From: Eupeodes corollae
Taxonomy: Eukaryota > Arthropoda > Insecta > Diptera > Syrphidae
Direction of reading: 5' to 3'
DNA: 64,000 nucleotides
Assembly: GCF_945859685.1 (NCBI RefSeq)
Contig: NC_079148.1
Location: 1,240,001-1,304,000, forward strand
Positions 21,901-32,539 of this stretch are shown in pieces (positions within the stretch are counted from its first letter, which is position 1; each line of letters opens with the position of its first letter). A program made the translations under genes and the position numbers. The notes beneath the pieces were generated by a model. The model was not told the DNA's origin. It made no database searches and saw nothing but the letters and a program-made list of their open reading frames with translations.

Positions 21901-22286
21901 TTGGCCAACCAATGGTTGAACATGGTGCTGATTACAAACTCCTGAAAGATCTCAACGCTCTTAATAATTCCGAGATTAAAACATTGTCAAAGGCGTCACA
22001 AATGAACATTTTACACTCACATATTAAAGAATCCTTAGCGAATGCTCACACCAAATATGAGAACGCGTATAATACTCGCAGTAAAGCTATCAAATTTTCC
22101 GTGGGTGAAGTAGTTTTCAGAAGGAATTTTATTCTGAGTGACGCATCTAAGAAAATCAGCGCTAAGTTATCTCCGAAATTTCTGAAAATGAGAATAAAAA
22201 AGGTTATAGGAAACAACCTGTACGAACTAGAAGACATGAATGGAAAACGTGTAGGAATATACCACTGTAAGGACATACGAAGATAA
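18831..22286 (+). CDS. pol: Pol polyprotein (PR-RT-RNase H-IN)
   Basis: The pol frame is open from 18,813 and is entered from gag by -1 frameshifting; the ATG at 18,831 is probably not used. Numbering from it: aspartic protease with LLDSGAS (catalytic D155); reverse transcriptase with LCLDYRKVN, SSIDLKDAFWQIPL, MPFGLKNA and YVDD (453-456); RNase H with ILCDAS (D602), TEREC and TDHASLKWL; integrase with an HHCC zinc module (about 809-850) and catalytic D880, D940 and E975 (34 residues between the last two). A GPY/F-like C-terminal module follows (KLSPKF, NLYELED); no chromodomain is visible. These enzymes process Gag-Pol, copy RNA to DNA and integrate it. All catalytic motifs I can check are present and there is no internal stop, so it looks functional. 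Confidence 0.96.
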   Translation: MPALFGKRGEEQSHVQGKLFEKLEPGHKIDILNPIISYESQIQTKTTNEPKHPILILKPEHRPKTMETDKIQKPDEPRKTLHERLKNYYRVRNRIFDNPEAKTPVSEKVTKLRQKFKIKKQEFKAIEASVLYNAEDPRPYATVKIFDEQMQGLLDSGASISCLGAGGVDMLRKKNIEYSKISQNIRTADGKNQAIVGKVLAKISYKGIEKELYLYIVPSLQQNLYLGINFWKDFNIAPGLISELSLNTTTSKELDPNAHELTDVQSETLRKTINMFPSSAILGLGKTSLTEHKIDTGDAEPIKQRFYPISPAVQKLMYEELDRMLELGIIEESSSAWSSPVVLVRKPGKNRLCLDYRKVNAKTKGNAYPMTHIEGLLSRLPDTRWISSIDLKDAFWQIPLEKSSREKTAFTVPGRPLMQFKVMPFGLKNACQTMCEVIDKVVPVELREQIFPYVDDLLVVSSSFEDHIKLLKVLAGRLRQAGLTINVQKSKFCFKEVKFLGYIVGHGCIKTNQEKISAIVDFPVPKTPRQVRRFLGMAGWYRRFVKDFSTLASPLTDCLKKGKKFEFTEEAVKAFENLKATLTSDPVLINPDFSKEFIILCDASNTGIGCVLCQLDDEGNEKPIYYHSQKLNKAQRNYSVTERECLAAVVGVKKFRAYVEGQAFKIITDHASLKWLMSQKDLSGRLARWSLKLQGFDFTIEHRKGSQNVVPDALSRTFEIEALDHDVSVVNEDFDALHIDLEDPSFQCEEYLKIIDTVRNQKNQLPDLQVSNNFVYKKVQHCTGNPLKDDLIWKLWVPEALTDRLIGLAHRPPRASHGGVSKTLYRLRTRFFWPGMATQVKAYIARCDVCKSCKAPNSSLRPPMGKAFTADRPFQMLYIDFLGPYPRSKTGNTHIVIALDQLTKFVLIQPLRKATSETVIKFLTENVLCLFGVPDTILSDNGKQFTSKEFEKLMVSFGINHVKTAAYSPQANASERVNRSILAAVRAYIDQDQRNWDLHLPSIACALRTTIHSATSVSPYEALFGQPMVEHGADYKLLKDLNALNNSEIKTLSKASQMNILHSHIKESLANAHTKYENAYNTRSKAIKFSVGEVVFRRNFILSDASKKISAKLSPKFLKMRIKKVIGNNLYELEDMNGKRVGIYHCKDIRR
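18846..18852 (+). promoter_or_regulatory. -1 frameshift heptamer G_GGA_AAC, first copy
   Basis: GGGAAAC is in the gag frame as G GGA AAC, exactly the X_XXY_YYZ slippery form. It follows the last zinc-motif Cys codon by one codon, so a Gag-Pol fusion made here keeps both zinc motifs. Slipping back one base enters the pol frame, which is open from 18,813. Confidence 0.8.
18879..18885 (+). promoter_or_regulatory. -1 frameshift heptamer G_GGA_AAC, second copy
   Basis: A second GGGAAAC in the same reading phase, 33 nt (11 codons) after the first and 12 nt before the gag stop codon. A weaker G_AAA_AAT lies at 18,891-18,897 just before the stop. Confidence 0.72.
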
Positions 22287-22396
22287 AGGTCATATCTCAT
22301 ATGCCCGGCAGTCAGTCTGTGCATGAGTCTCTTTTCTTTTTCTGTTTTCTTTCCTGTTCCTTTTACCTCATTAGCTTTCGGAAAAGTAAGCAGGTT
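22287..22396 (+). other. Short pol-LTR spacer; no env
   Basis: 110 bp between the pol stop and the 3' LTR. The polypurine tract should be at its end; what is there (GAAAAGTAAGCAGGTT) is purine-rich but interrupted, so the plus-strand primer is uncertain. Confidence 0.6.
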
Positions 22397-22772
22397 TGTG
22401 AGAAATGACATTTTTTAAACAGAAATATAGTACATAGATAATTAAAAATTAAAATTGCGAATACGCAAGCGTGTCCCAATATTATTTGTTGTTTAATTTG
22501 GTATGATGAAACAATGTATGAGAGTGTATAACAGTTTGGAAATTGGAATGAAAAGGTTTTTGTAGAAGCTAGTAGGTTGATGCATACTTTCAGGGTGACA
22601 TCTTTTCGGACTTATTTTGTTTTTTTGAATGCATTCATGTAATTTAGTTAAAGATCGACGTATAACGATAATGATCATGACGAACACAATTCACAATAAA
22701 AAAAAAAGGAAAGAATTTTACGTGAAGGATGAGGAGTGGGTTTAAGAATTGTTAAAAGAAAAAATGTAAAAA

Positions 22773-22851
22773 TGGAAGAAGTGGGATTTGAACCCGAGGA
22801 GACGAGTAGTGATGATGAGATCCAGTGTCGAGACCACTAGACCATGGTCAA
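22773..22851 (-). ncRNA. tRNA-like Pol III unit antisense in 3' LTR
   Basis: Same sequence as 13,386-13,464, with A box, B box and T5. From here a Pol III transcript would run leftwards towards the end of pol, but it should stop at the T5. Confidence 0.65.
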
Positions 22852-23792
22852 GGACATCGAAAGAAAATCAAAAATGAAAGTATAAGGCAAGACACTTGAA
22901 GGAGCAACCTTAAGGATGTAGGAATTAAAAGAAAGACAAAAGAGAATAATTAAAAAGGAATCGTGATCGGTAACTAATACAAGGAAAAGCATTAGTATTG
23001 GTTACGTATGGTCTTGCGTGTTTTCTTAAATTTCAAGAATTTTGACCAAAATTATTAAATTATATCACACTAATGTGAAGAAAAATCCATTATTCAATCT
23101 TAAAATGCAATTGGATTTTTCTAAATAAAATATCGGGTTCAAGAAGCTAAAAAACAAAGACCGGATCCACTTCCATCTTTAAATGCCCAGTTTCGTCAAA
23201 TAATTTCGACAATGGAAAAGATGAAAAAGGCCAGGACAAATCTTTCATTTGGTTCCTGGTGCGCGACGAGATAATATCACAGTGTAAGCTTTAAGAAAGA
23301 AAGTAGTAAAAAGTTTTAAAGTGAAGTTTTACCTGCAACTGCAGAAAAATTAAGAGTAAAGCTAATAACATCATTAACATCATTTTTTTAAAAAAAAGGT
23401 ACATATATAATACAGTGAAAGAAAGAAAAAAAATGTGAAATAATAATAATAAAAAAAAAAAAAATTTCTTTTCTAATATTGTTTTTAAAAAGAAAAGTCA
23501 TCAACAAGACTCATAGTCTAGTCGCCACGAGGGACCAGGAATTTTAAAGGCTGACGAGATTCGAGCAAAAGAAACACCACTGAACTATTTGGTCAAAGAA
23601 AGCCCATAAAAGCCAAGAAAATCATCGTCGAAACTAAATCGATCATCACTCGACACCAACAACAACCAAGAGGTCAAAATAACCATCCATCAATCCATCC
23701 ATCCGCAACAACAAGAACATCCAACCAGGTATCACCAAAAACCATACTACATCCATCATCCGCATCCAAAATCCGCATACACACACCAAAAC

Positions 23793-23987
23793 CAGCAAAA
23801 TCATACAACCATCCACACATTCCATTCATCCAAATCAGCAACATCATACGACCACATCAGCAAAAGTGCACAACAGAAACAGCAAAATCATACGACCATC
23901 CACATTCACTCCATTTGTAACAGCAGCAATATACAACCATCCGCACACGCACAACTTCTAACAGCAAGTATATACGACCATCTATAC
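23793..23987 (+). repeat. Imperfect ~43-nt repeats in 3' LTR
   Basis: Identical to the array in the 5' LTR; repeat starts at about 23,793, 23,836, 23,880, 23,924 and 23,962. Confidence 0.75.
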
Positions 23988-25622
23988 CATACTACATTTA
24001 CCAACAAAGTTCAGAATTCAATCGAAACCTCTCAAAAGCTAAGTACCAGATTGTCCAATTTATTTTATCTTTTATTATCTTATTATTGCATCTTTTTTTG
24101 TGTTTATGTCATTACATAATATGTAAGACTTAGAGAAACTAAAGTTAAAGAAAAACAAAATTAAAATTTTAAAACAAAATATCAAACTTAAATCTAAAAA
24201 AAAAAAAAAAAAAAAAAAAATATAGCAAAATAGACAATTAAACTAAAGTAATTAAATTAAATTCAAACAAAATTTTAAAGCAATTTTTCAATATACAATT
24301 CAATCAAATTTCAATCTTATCAAAAATAGGTACACATTATTCGTTCAACGATCATTACTTTCGATTGTATGCTTATCCTCGAAGCGGTGCACCACCTCGA
24401 CGGCTGAAACAACGAAAACAAAATCCATTGATCGCCTCAATATCAACAAGGTTACATTTTTTTTTATAATTCCATACGTTTGGTAAGTGATTTTTACTTA
24501 TTTAAATTTGATCGTGAATTTTATTGTTGGAAATTGCTTTGAAACATATACACTCAATACATACATAGGTTGAAAACAAAACAAAAAACTGAAATTACAA
24601 GAAAGTTTGCCTGAAAGTAGGCAATAAGAAAATAAAAGAAAAAATATATTGTCTAAAAGTAGGCTTTTGTTATCAAAATATAAATAAATGTGCTTAATTA
24701 ATTCACCTAAAAAAATCCTAAAAATAAACGAATAAACGAGTACAAAGAGACAGCGAAATAAAAAAAAAAAAAAAAGAAAAAAATTAAAAACGAATACAAA
24801 AACAATACATTGATATTAATAGTTTTATAAAACACATACAATAACATAAAATTTAGACATAGACTTTTCATCCTAATTGCACATTATTTATTTAAGCTCA
24901 TTTTTGTTCTTTAGATTCTAGTTTTTTTTTCTCTCCTTTATGTATACATAGTTTATTTAATTTTTTTGGTAAAATAAAATGAAATTTATAACGTTTTAAA
25001 AAAAAATGTTAATGAATGACTTTAATTTGATAAAGAGATAAATTTTACGGCTTAGTAATTTAATGGATTACTAAAAGATTATTCATAGGGTAAATGTGAC
25101 CATTTCAGATAACCTTCGGTAAGTCACCACATACGAAGTTAGGGGGTTACTGCAAACGACATCGAGGTAGCAGTAGCCAAGGTCGTACCACATTAGTGAT
25201 GCGTGGGTGGGATATATATACCTCATATGGACATAACATCGAGTCCTCCCTTCTCTAAGGTTGTTACTTGAAGTTTCTTTCTCTATCAATCCTTTCAATT
25301 TGTCGAAATTCGAATAGTAATTCATTTGTTTTTCTAAAGGATGAATTTAGGGTCCTAAAATTTTTTTAGATCCAAATTAATGTGTATTATCTGTGTTTTT
25401 ATACCTACAACTCGGCATGATTTTACGTAACACACGTTTTGGTATCCCTTGGCAAGAACCCAGCCATTTCCGACGAGCTAAGCCCATTGCAAGCATGCCA
25501 GCCAAAGAGATACCGGAACACCCTTCATTCCTGCTTACAGGACTGGACTATAGCTTCCTGTAGACTATAGTTCATATTGTGAACTTAAAGGATGAAGGGT
25601 GAAATCTATAGGATTCGTTACA

Positions 25623-25626
25623 AAAT
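25623..25626. repeat. Target-site duplication AAAT (right)
   Basis: Matches 13,005-13,008 on the other side of the element. Confidence 0.88.
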
Positions 25627-26039
25627 TGTGACGAATTATTTCGAAACAAATTATCTGTGTGTTTAGTTCATAGAGCACATCGTCCATTTTAAAGCGTTAA
25701 GTAATAAAGCTCATTTTAGGTTGAATGGTCGCGTAAATAAAAAAGATTGCAATATATATCTTCAAGCCATTATTCTATCACCATTACTTTCATTAACAAT
25801 GGAATGTTTGGTATTTCTTGCAGGCTAGTAGCATCATAGGTCCTTAATACTGATGTTTTATTTTCATTATATAATAAGATCAATATAACACAATGAAAGC
25901 AGTGAGGATATCACAATTTCTCGAAACTTGAAGAAGTGGCTAATTTATTTCTTTTAATTCTATTAAATCAGAAGCAGAAGGATGCAGGTCGTCAAAGTAA
26001 ATCAAATTAATAATAAAATAAAATAAAAATAAATAATAA
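25627..26039. other. Non-coding right flank of LTR element
   Basis: AT-rich; nothing recognised. Confidence 0.5.
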
Positions 26040-26220
26040 AGTGATTCTAGGGTACTATAAGGTTCAGTTCTTGGACCCATTCTTTTCTTAATTTATAGAA
26101 AATCCATATCTGTTTCGCTGATTTTATAAATAAACTTGGTGCTGCTTGCAACAATTGGTTTGCAGTCGGGAATTTGTTATATCGGACAACTCAGAAGATG
26201 GTTTAAAACTAAACTAATAT
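26040..26220 (+). pseudogene. Small LINE RT fragment (GSVLGPILF block)
   Basis: Translation around 26,055-26,095 gives GSVLGPILFLIY, the motif before the catalytic YADD in many jockey/CR1-type reverse transcriptases. After a gap with stops and no intact YADD, 26,145-26,205 gives CNNWFAVGNLLYRTTQK, which fits the usual W-x3-N-L-N-xxKT block. It is a short, decayed piece. Confidence 0.6.
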
Positions 26221-27006
26221 TTTAAACTATCAAGTTCTTTAGTTTTGCTATCACAACTATAAGCGGCTTCCTTTACTTCTTGAGCCAAAAGGTTGTTTTG
26301 AATACGCTTGTAGAGTCTTCCGCTAAGTTGAACTTTTTTCATCTGCATGCGGTTTGAGTATCCTGGCTCTTTTCTTTCTTCACTTTGAGCAGCTAACAAA
26401 ATTCGATAATCTCTGCCCAAGTCTCTTTATAAATCCAGGTGTTGTTTATTCCTTGAATACGCCAAAAGAATATTTCAGCACCTGATATGAAAAAAAATTT
26501 CGGTTTCTATTGTTTCGGGTGCCGTAGAGCTGATGGTGTTCACGTGTTCTGCGCAGTGGTCTTTGTTTTATTGGCCAGTGGCAGGTTCATTCAGCTCGTC
26601 CCAAGTAAACTCGGATGTTAAAATTCAGTCTCCGAACTGCATAGCTATCATAAGATGGGGATAACGGATAAGACGCATGTCAACACCTCTTCTATTTCTG
26701 ACATCTAAGAGATTGTTTCGGAAAATCGCCTTAAAGTAAAGTGACCCATTTTTTTGGAAGAAGCTTGTCTATCTGTTGGTACCTAACTTATTATGATGTT
26801 TCCGCACGGTGCGTTTTTGTAGGTGGCACTTAGCCAGCTGTAAAACCATTCTCTTCTTCTGATTTGATTCAACTTCTTCAAATTTGATTCAACTTTTCTA
26901 TCCCTGTTTATCCACGTACAATTATTAAAACTTTTTTTTATAAATCAAATCCATTGAAGTCGATAACTTATACTCAAAACCATTAGCCTTAACCGATTGA
27001 GATTTA
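26221..27006. other. Non-coding stretch
   Basis: The minus-strand open frame at 26,214-26,420 has no domain I know. The region may contain further LINE remnants on the minus strand, but I cannot support one. Confidence 0.4.
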
Positions 27007-28115
27007 TACTTACTTACTTAAGGTGACGCTACTGTCCTGTGTAAACTATTGCCTCATCCAACTAGCTCGGTCCCTAGCTAGTTGTCTCCAGTTTTCGTTC
27101 CAAGATCCGCGATCTTTGACTACTGCGTTGTTCTGTAGGATTTGAAGACTTTCCGGGCCGGAGCAATGGTTTCCATGCGCTCTACGTGACCCAACTTTCT
27201 TAGTAGTTGAACTTTTACATTTCTGGCTAAGTCTAAGTCGCTGTACAGCCCTTACAGCTCGTCGTTCAGTCTTCTCCTTCACTCCCCTTTTATGCACAGC
27301 TGAACATAGATCACACGAACAACACGATCCAAGGTGCCTTCATCCGCTTTTATCATATTCCATGCTTCCGCACCGTATAGCAGGACAAGGATGATAAGGG
27401 TCTGCGCTGGTGTTGTTTTCTGTGTTTAAGCGTAGCCAAGGTAGACAAAGTCCTTGACTACCTCAAAGTTACGTCTTTCTATGGTGGCGTTTTGATCAAG
27501 ACGTCGGTTTTGTAAGTACTTTATTGACGACAGCATGTATTTTGCTTTGGCCTCATTAACAGTTAAACCCATTTTTGCTGCCTCTGCCTCAATACTCACA
27601 AAATCCCATTGACATCACGCTGAGTTTTTCCGATTATTACAATGTCATCAGCTAGTAATTGGACACACTTTTAAAAGATAATGCCCTTAGTGTTGATGTT
27701 GGAGCTCTGCACTATTCTTTCAAGTACGATGCTAAAAAAATCGCATGACAGCGCATCACCTTGCCTTAAACCTTTTTCGACATTGAAAGAGTCTGTTAAG
27801 TTGTTTTCAACCTTTATAGAAAAGCGTGAATTTTCCATGGTCATGGCTTTATACAGCTCGTCCCTGTAGATGCAGTCGTATACGGCCTTTAAATCGATGA
27901 AAAGATCAGGATCTGCCGTACTTTCATCGAATGTGATTTCTTGGTATAAAACCAAACTGATAGGGACCTATCAGGTTGTTGACGGTGCGCTTTAGACGTT
28001 CACATATTACGGCAGAGAAGATTTTGTAAGCGATGTTAAGTAGACTCAGAATTTTTTCAGAATCGGGCAAACAGTATTTAGGTTCCATTCATCAAGCGAG
28101 ATTTTAGCTGGTTAA
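27007..28115 (-). pseudogene. LINE remnant with (AAGT)n 3' end
   Basis: Reading leftwards, the sequence encodes a block like that before NYRGISLLN (near 28,100), then VCERLKRTVNNLIGPYQ, FIDLKAVYDCIYRDELYKAM, IKVENNLTDSFNVEKGLRQG and DALSCDFFSIVLERIVQSS. The C-terminal block follows (RAVRAVQ...RLARDRASW), ending at a (TAAG)n tail at 27,007-27,020. Motif-by-motif it is the same family as 32,540-34,284, in the opposite orientation. Frameshifts and a deletion after YRDELYKAM make it non-functional. The clade is unresolved; short tandem 3' repeats in place of poly-A suggest an RTE-like or related group. Confidence 0.85.
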
Positions 28116-28192
28116 AAATTACTGAGCCTTGTGGAAAAATAAATAATTTGTTCTTGTTAAAAAATAGGTAAGTCAAATCATAGAACTTGTGG

Positions 28193-28366
28193 GGCAATTG
28201 TTAGTGTTTAGGACTGTCATACTACAGGTTTTATGTTCAATTCGTGCCTCTTGCGAGGAATTGAAAAATTCTCCAAGAGTAATTCTTTTCACGAAGAGTG
28301 CTTTAGAGTGATTAAGAGTCACTAGGTTTTCGTTTTCCACCGACTGCTGCACCACCAAAAAAAAAA
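28193..28366 (+). mobile_element. tRNA-derived SINE, copy S1
   Basis: It has a degenerate tRNA-like head (TTGTTAGTGTTTAGGACTGTCAT, then a B-box-like GTTCAATTCGT), a body CCTCTTGCGAGGAATTG / TTCTCCAAGAGTAATTCTTTTC, and an end TAAGAGTCACTAGG...GCACCACC followed by A10. The body is shared, inverted, with 48,757-48,962 and the head with 31,119-31,208. The copy carries internal deletions compared with the S3 copy. Confidence 0.82.
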
Positions 28367-31118
28367 TAAGTATAAATAACAAGTAGTTTGGTTAATTTTT
28401 ACCAAGCAGGTTATATCGAGAGAGAAAGTTGGTTAAATTTAACAAAGTATGTTGGTTACTGTCAGCATAAAGCTGAATTTTTAGTAGTATATAACTCTTA
28501 TAATATGTTTTGTATTGAATTATTATAAGAAGTTCTCAAGCTGTCAAAAAACACCTGCTATCATTTCAATTTTTTTCTAAAGATCCAAATTGTAGAGATA
28601 AAATTTAGTTCCTTATATTGTATCAGGCTTATCAATCAATTTTCTAAGAACTTGCTTTTAAATGCCATCTTTAAATAAGATAATTTCTATTTCCTAATAC
28701 TGCCTTCCACAAAGAAGTAAAATATTGAAATGCTCTCTATACTTAACTGTTTGAATTCAGCAACAAATTGAAGGTCCCTTCTGGGGATATCTACAAATTA
28801 ACATAAATCTCTCCAATTCATGGTTCTTTTATCCATATTATCATGACACCATCATCCCTTTTGTGTTCAAATGTCAAAAGATTCATCATTTGCGAACCAC
28901 ATTTTCGTCTATATAAAATAACGCCTTCACCTCTTACCAGCAACAAAAAAAATATTGTTTTAAATTGATTTGATTTAAACATTAACTTCTTTCAAGTCTC
29001 AAAGGAAACATTTTTTCCCATTATACACAAAAATGGCCTTATCACTTCCGCTTTATTAAATTTCGTCTAAAGAAAAGAAGAAGAAAAATTCTCACCTGTA
29101 AAATGGCAACAAACCATACCTTTAACAATCATTTATCACTTTATGACATTATTGAATGTCAATATGTACCCCACTCCATAAGCGTGAGCTATCCTTGTTC
29201 TGTCAATCTGTTTGCTCCTCACATTAGATCAGCAGCTGGTGTATATGCTGGTAGGACTGGTATTCTGGGACATGGAAGAATTCCTTGACAAAAGGGCTGC
29301 GATGTATACTATACAGTGTATACATATATAGAAGGTTATAAGATGGAGCATCAAAAAGCAAGCCACTGCCAGCCAGCGTCAGCACCAATGGTGTAACGGT
29401 ATGTGGTGTGTAACGAATGAAAGACCTTCCTCCTCACATTTGTATTGTTTAAGTATCACTGCCATCCATCAATGCGGTTGATATCAACTTTCTTAAGCTC
29501 TAAGGCAATTTCATATCATCTGTATCATCACTCCGCGTGTCTAAGCCCTTTATATTCTATAAATCCCCTTCTCATGCCTTCGCCTGGCATTTGGATTGGC
29601 ATTGCCATTGGGATGGATGCTTTTGGATGTATGTGGCTTCTTCGTGTCGTTGATGCTCTTCTTCTATTAAGCAAGACACAATGTATGTCTGCTCGTTTGT
29701 TATAAAGGATATTCTCGGTTATTTGACATTTGAAAAGTAATGAAAGTGTTTGAGGATTGTTTTTGCCTTGTTTCAATGATAATAATAATGTTTTTATATC
29801 GAAAATGAAAAGCAATAAGGTCTATTAGTTGCAGAAGTAAGTCATTGATAAAATTTGATGTTTGATGTTGAAAGTGGTTTGTTGGTTTTGAGCAAACACA
29901 ACAAAATGCTTCGCAAACAAAATAAAGTCGTTGGAGATTCTGTAAGGATGTTTTTTTTTTCTTGGTTCATGCTAGCATAAAGTGGGGGAGCGAAAGTAGC
30001 CTGAGTTCAGTTTTGAATAAAATGATTTTGAACTGAGGAAATTGTGAATGCGTAACAAAATGTATGTGATTTATTAAATGAATGACATAGTTTTAATTAC
30101 TTCTTTCAAATAGTAATTTGAGGGCTTCATCGTTTTTTTCAAGACTATGCTATGTTCGCAAAAAAAATTTCTATGAAATCAAAATTGATTTACTCCTTTT
30201 GCATGCAACGAAACTTTACACTTCTCCTCTATCACCCCGAAATTGACATAATTAAATATGTGGTTTATCATTTACCAGCTTTAAATTCACTTTGACTTTT
30301 TACAGGATATTTCATATAGTAAAGGACCGTCTTGCAATTTTTGGATCCGAAAATACCCCTTTCCTTCCCCTGGCCTATTTCTCTGTCCAGTTCTTCTAAG
30401 CTTACGATGTATAAGGCTTAGACCGATTCCTTTTTAGTTTACTCCTAATCTTTCTTTATCCCAAATGATTATTTTTTTTTACCATCTAAAAGTCACTTGG
30501 ACAAGCCTAGCGTGGTGGAAAGTGCTTCGCTTACCATTCCTTTACAGGGACATGTCTAATTATCCGTAGCTCTTCAAATTCATATTTGCAAATTATGAGA
30601 AATACCGCGTTGTCTTATCTCAATAATAGATTTTGAAATATATGAAAGCCACTTCGTACATAAAAGCATCACAGGTTAATCCAGAGCCACGTGTTAAAAG
30701 TCCCGTGAAATATTCCCACTCGTTTGCTTATTGGGATAAAAACTCAAGAACATGCAAAAAGCTTTTATAAGGAAGCCATAAAGTAACTGTTTTGTACTTA
30801 ACTTCCAGTTGAAGGCGCAATAGAAACTTTAAGTGCCTCGATTTAAATTAAAACATTTTTTACAAGCTTTAAATAGATACATATTTCAGCCTTGAATAAA
30901 ACTTATCAATTTCATATTCACACGTTTTAAACAAGCTGATGCTTTTATTTTAAAAAGTAAGTGACTAACATACAGAGGCCTAGTACTCTTTCTTTACAAG
31001 CCTTCCCAATTTTAAGGAATTATACTTTATAGAAGCTCAATAGTTACAGGGTTGGCTTTTAGTTTAGATGAATTTAAGGAAGGTGACAGTCAGGGGAGCT
31101 GCTGGAACAATCATGCTT
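28367..31118. other. Non-coding stretch, no gene recognised
   Basis: About 2.7 kb of AT-rich DNA. Open frames at 29,103-29,288 and 29,445-29,705 show no family resemblance and overlap each other on both strands. Nothing else is seen. Confidence 0.5.
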
Positions 31119-31208
31119 GAGGCAGTACCCATGAAAAAAACTTTAGATGGCGCAGGTAGGAATCGAACCCAACACCATTGGCATGACAGTTCTACACCAC
31201 GGGTACTA
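31119..31208 (-). mobile_element. tRNA-derived SINE, copy S2 (head only)
   Basis: On the minus strand: head AGTAGTACCCGTGGTGTAGAA, CTGTCATGCC, a perfect B box GGTTCGATTCC (31,169-31,159), then TAAAGTTTTTTTCATGGGTACTGCC. It is truncated before the body seen in S1 and S3. Confidence 0.82.
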
Positions 31209-32539
31209 CTGCACAATATAAGAATGTGGCACATTACTTAAGGCCAATTTTTAATTGTACGTTTGATGAAATAAAAATAAAACAGTATGAAAATCTTAAA
31301 AAAAGTTATAGTGCTTGTTTATGAAGTATTGATCTTTTTGTATTTAAATTTACCGCAAAAAGGCGGAATCACAAGAAATATATAAAAATAACTAATGTGA
31401 AGTTTTTTTTAATTAATAGGGAAAGCGATCAAACTTCTGCTACGAACTTCTACTTTAAAATTCTGTATGATAATGTTTCTACATAATTATGAATATATCA
31501 ATAACAAAAGTAATTCATAATATTGTAAACTAGGAAAACTGTGTAACAAAACGAGGATAATACTGTCTTTTTCATCACAGTATACTGCATTTTTAAAAAG
31601 TGTGTTTTTTAGACAGCACTTGTCCAAAAGAAACTTTAAATGCATGGAACTAATTTTTCTTTTTATCCCATTAACAGCTATTTTAAATAAACTCGTATAT
31701 AATTTTGTACTACCGAATTTTGAATAAAGTATTATAAAGTAAACAGTGTTTCGAACCCAACCTTCTCAGATACCAAAAATACTGTGCTTGCAAAAATTGC
31801 TTAAAATATTAGATTTTTTATGAGATTCAAAAACAAAAAAAGATCTTTACTTTTTTGAGAAAATTGATTAACATTTTAAGTATTTGCTTCTTTCTTGCTC
31901 CTATGAGCTCCTGCTCTTAAGTGCTCGGAAATTTACAGAAAGTCAGTCATTGCCCGAGAATATTTTGTTCCTTTTAGTTATGTTAATTACTGCCACTCCA
32001 ACTTATTTCTACGCCTTTTCTTAATTAATCTAAAATTATATCTAACTGAGTACAAAATTTAAGGATTTTAAGCTACTGTACGACACCTTTTACCTATTTC
32101 ATAGCAAATGATGTCATAAATAAAGTCTCAACATTCATATACTAATTATTATATAAAGGATGTTTTTTTAAACTTGTGGTTTTTAGAAAAAAAAACGGAA
32201 TGTGGTCAAAATACTATATGGATCATATTGCTGTTTTTAAATAACTGTGTCTCAAAATACTGATCAAAATAATACATCTCAAAATTCTATATTTCAAAAT
32301 GTTGTTAATAGGCTGCAAAATAAAAATAGTTTTTATCATGGAACAAGTACGCACTTTTAACATATCAAAACAGATTAACAGCATTTTGAAATCCAGAATT
32401 TTGAAAACTAAATACTTTTTTTTAAAGAAAACGTCAAAAGAATTGTAAGTAAGCATTTTATTGAAAACCAGAACAAATTTTAAATGCATGGAACTTATCT
32501 TTCCTTTAAGCCCATTTACATCAATTTGAAAATGAAAGA
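31209..32539. other. Non-coding stretch with a possible old duplication
   Basis: No gene. TTTAAATGCATGGAACTAAT near 31,636 is echoed by TTTAAATGCATGGAACTTAT near 32,480, and 31,970-32,100 weakly resembles 34,660-34,800, suggesting an old duplicated segment whose second copy was later split by insertions. Confidence 0.4.

Larger units (their letters stand above)
13009..25622 (+). mobile_element. Full-length Ty3/gypsy-group LTR retrotransposon with giant LTRs
   Basis: The 12.6-kb element comprises the 5' LTR (13,009-16,235), primer-binding site, 1.1-kb leader, gag, pol and 3' LTR (22,397-25,622), with a 4-bp AAAT target duplication. The pol order protease, RT, RNase H, integrase is that of the Ty3/gypsy group (in copia-type elements the integrase precedes RT). 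Very long LTRs plus a tRNA-Lys primer recall the Osvaldo/Ulysses lineage of flies; that placement is inference from architecture and needs a tree. There is no env: only about 110 bp separate the pol stop from the 3' LTR. Both reading frames are unbroken and the LTRs differ by one base in a T-run, so insertion is recent and the copy may still be active. Confidence 0.96.
22397..25622 (+). repeat. 3' LTR (3,226 bp)
   Basis: Near-identical to the 5' LTR, one base shorter in a T-run at its start. It carries the same tRNA-like unit, ~43-nt repeats, A-run and terminal inverted repeat. Confidence 0.96.

Noticed and set aside
22381..22396. Clean polypurine tract before the 3' LTR
   Set aside because: Only an interrupted purine stretch is present, so I did not annotate it as a feature.
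29384..29400. A-box-like TGGTGTAACGG as a tRNA gene
   Set aside because: No B box within tRNA distance and no foldable cloverleaf.
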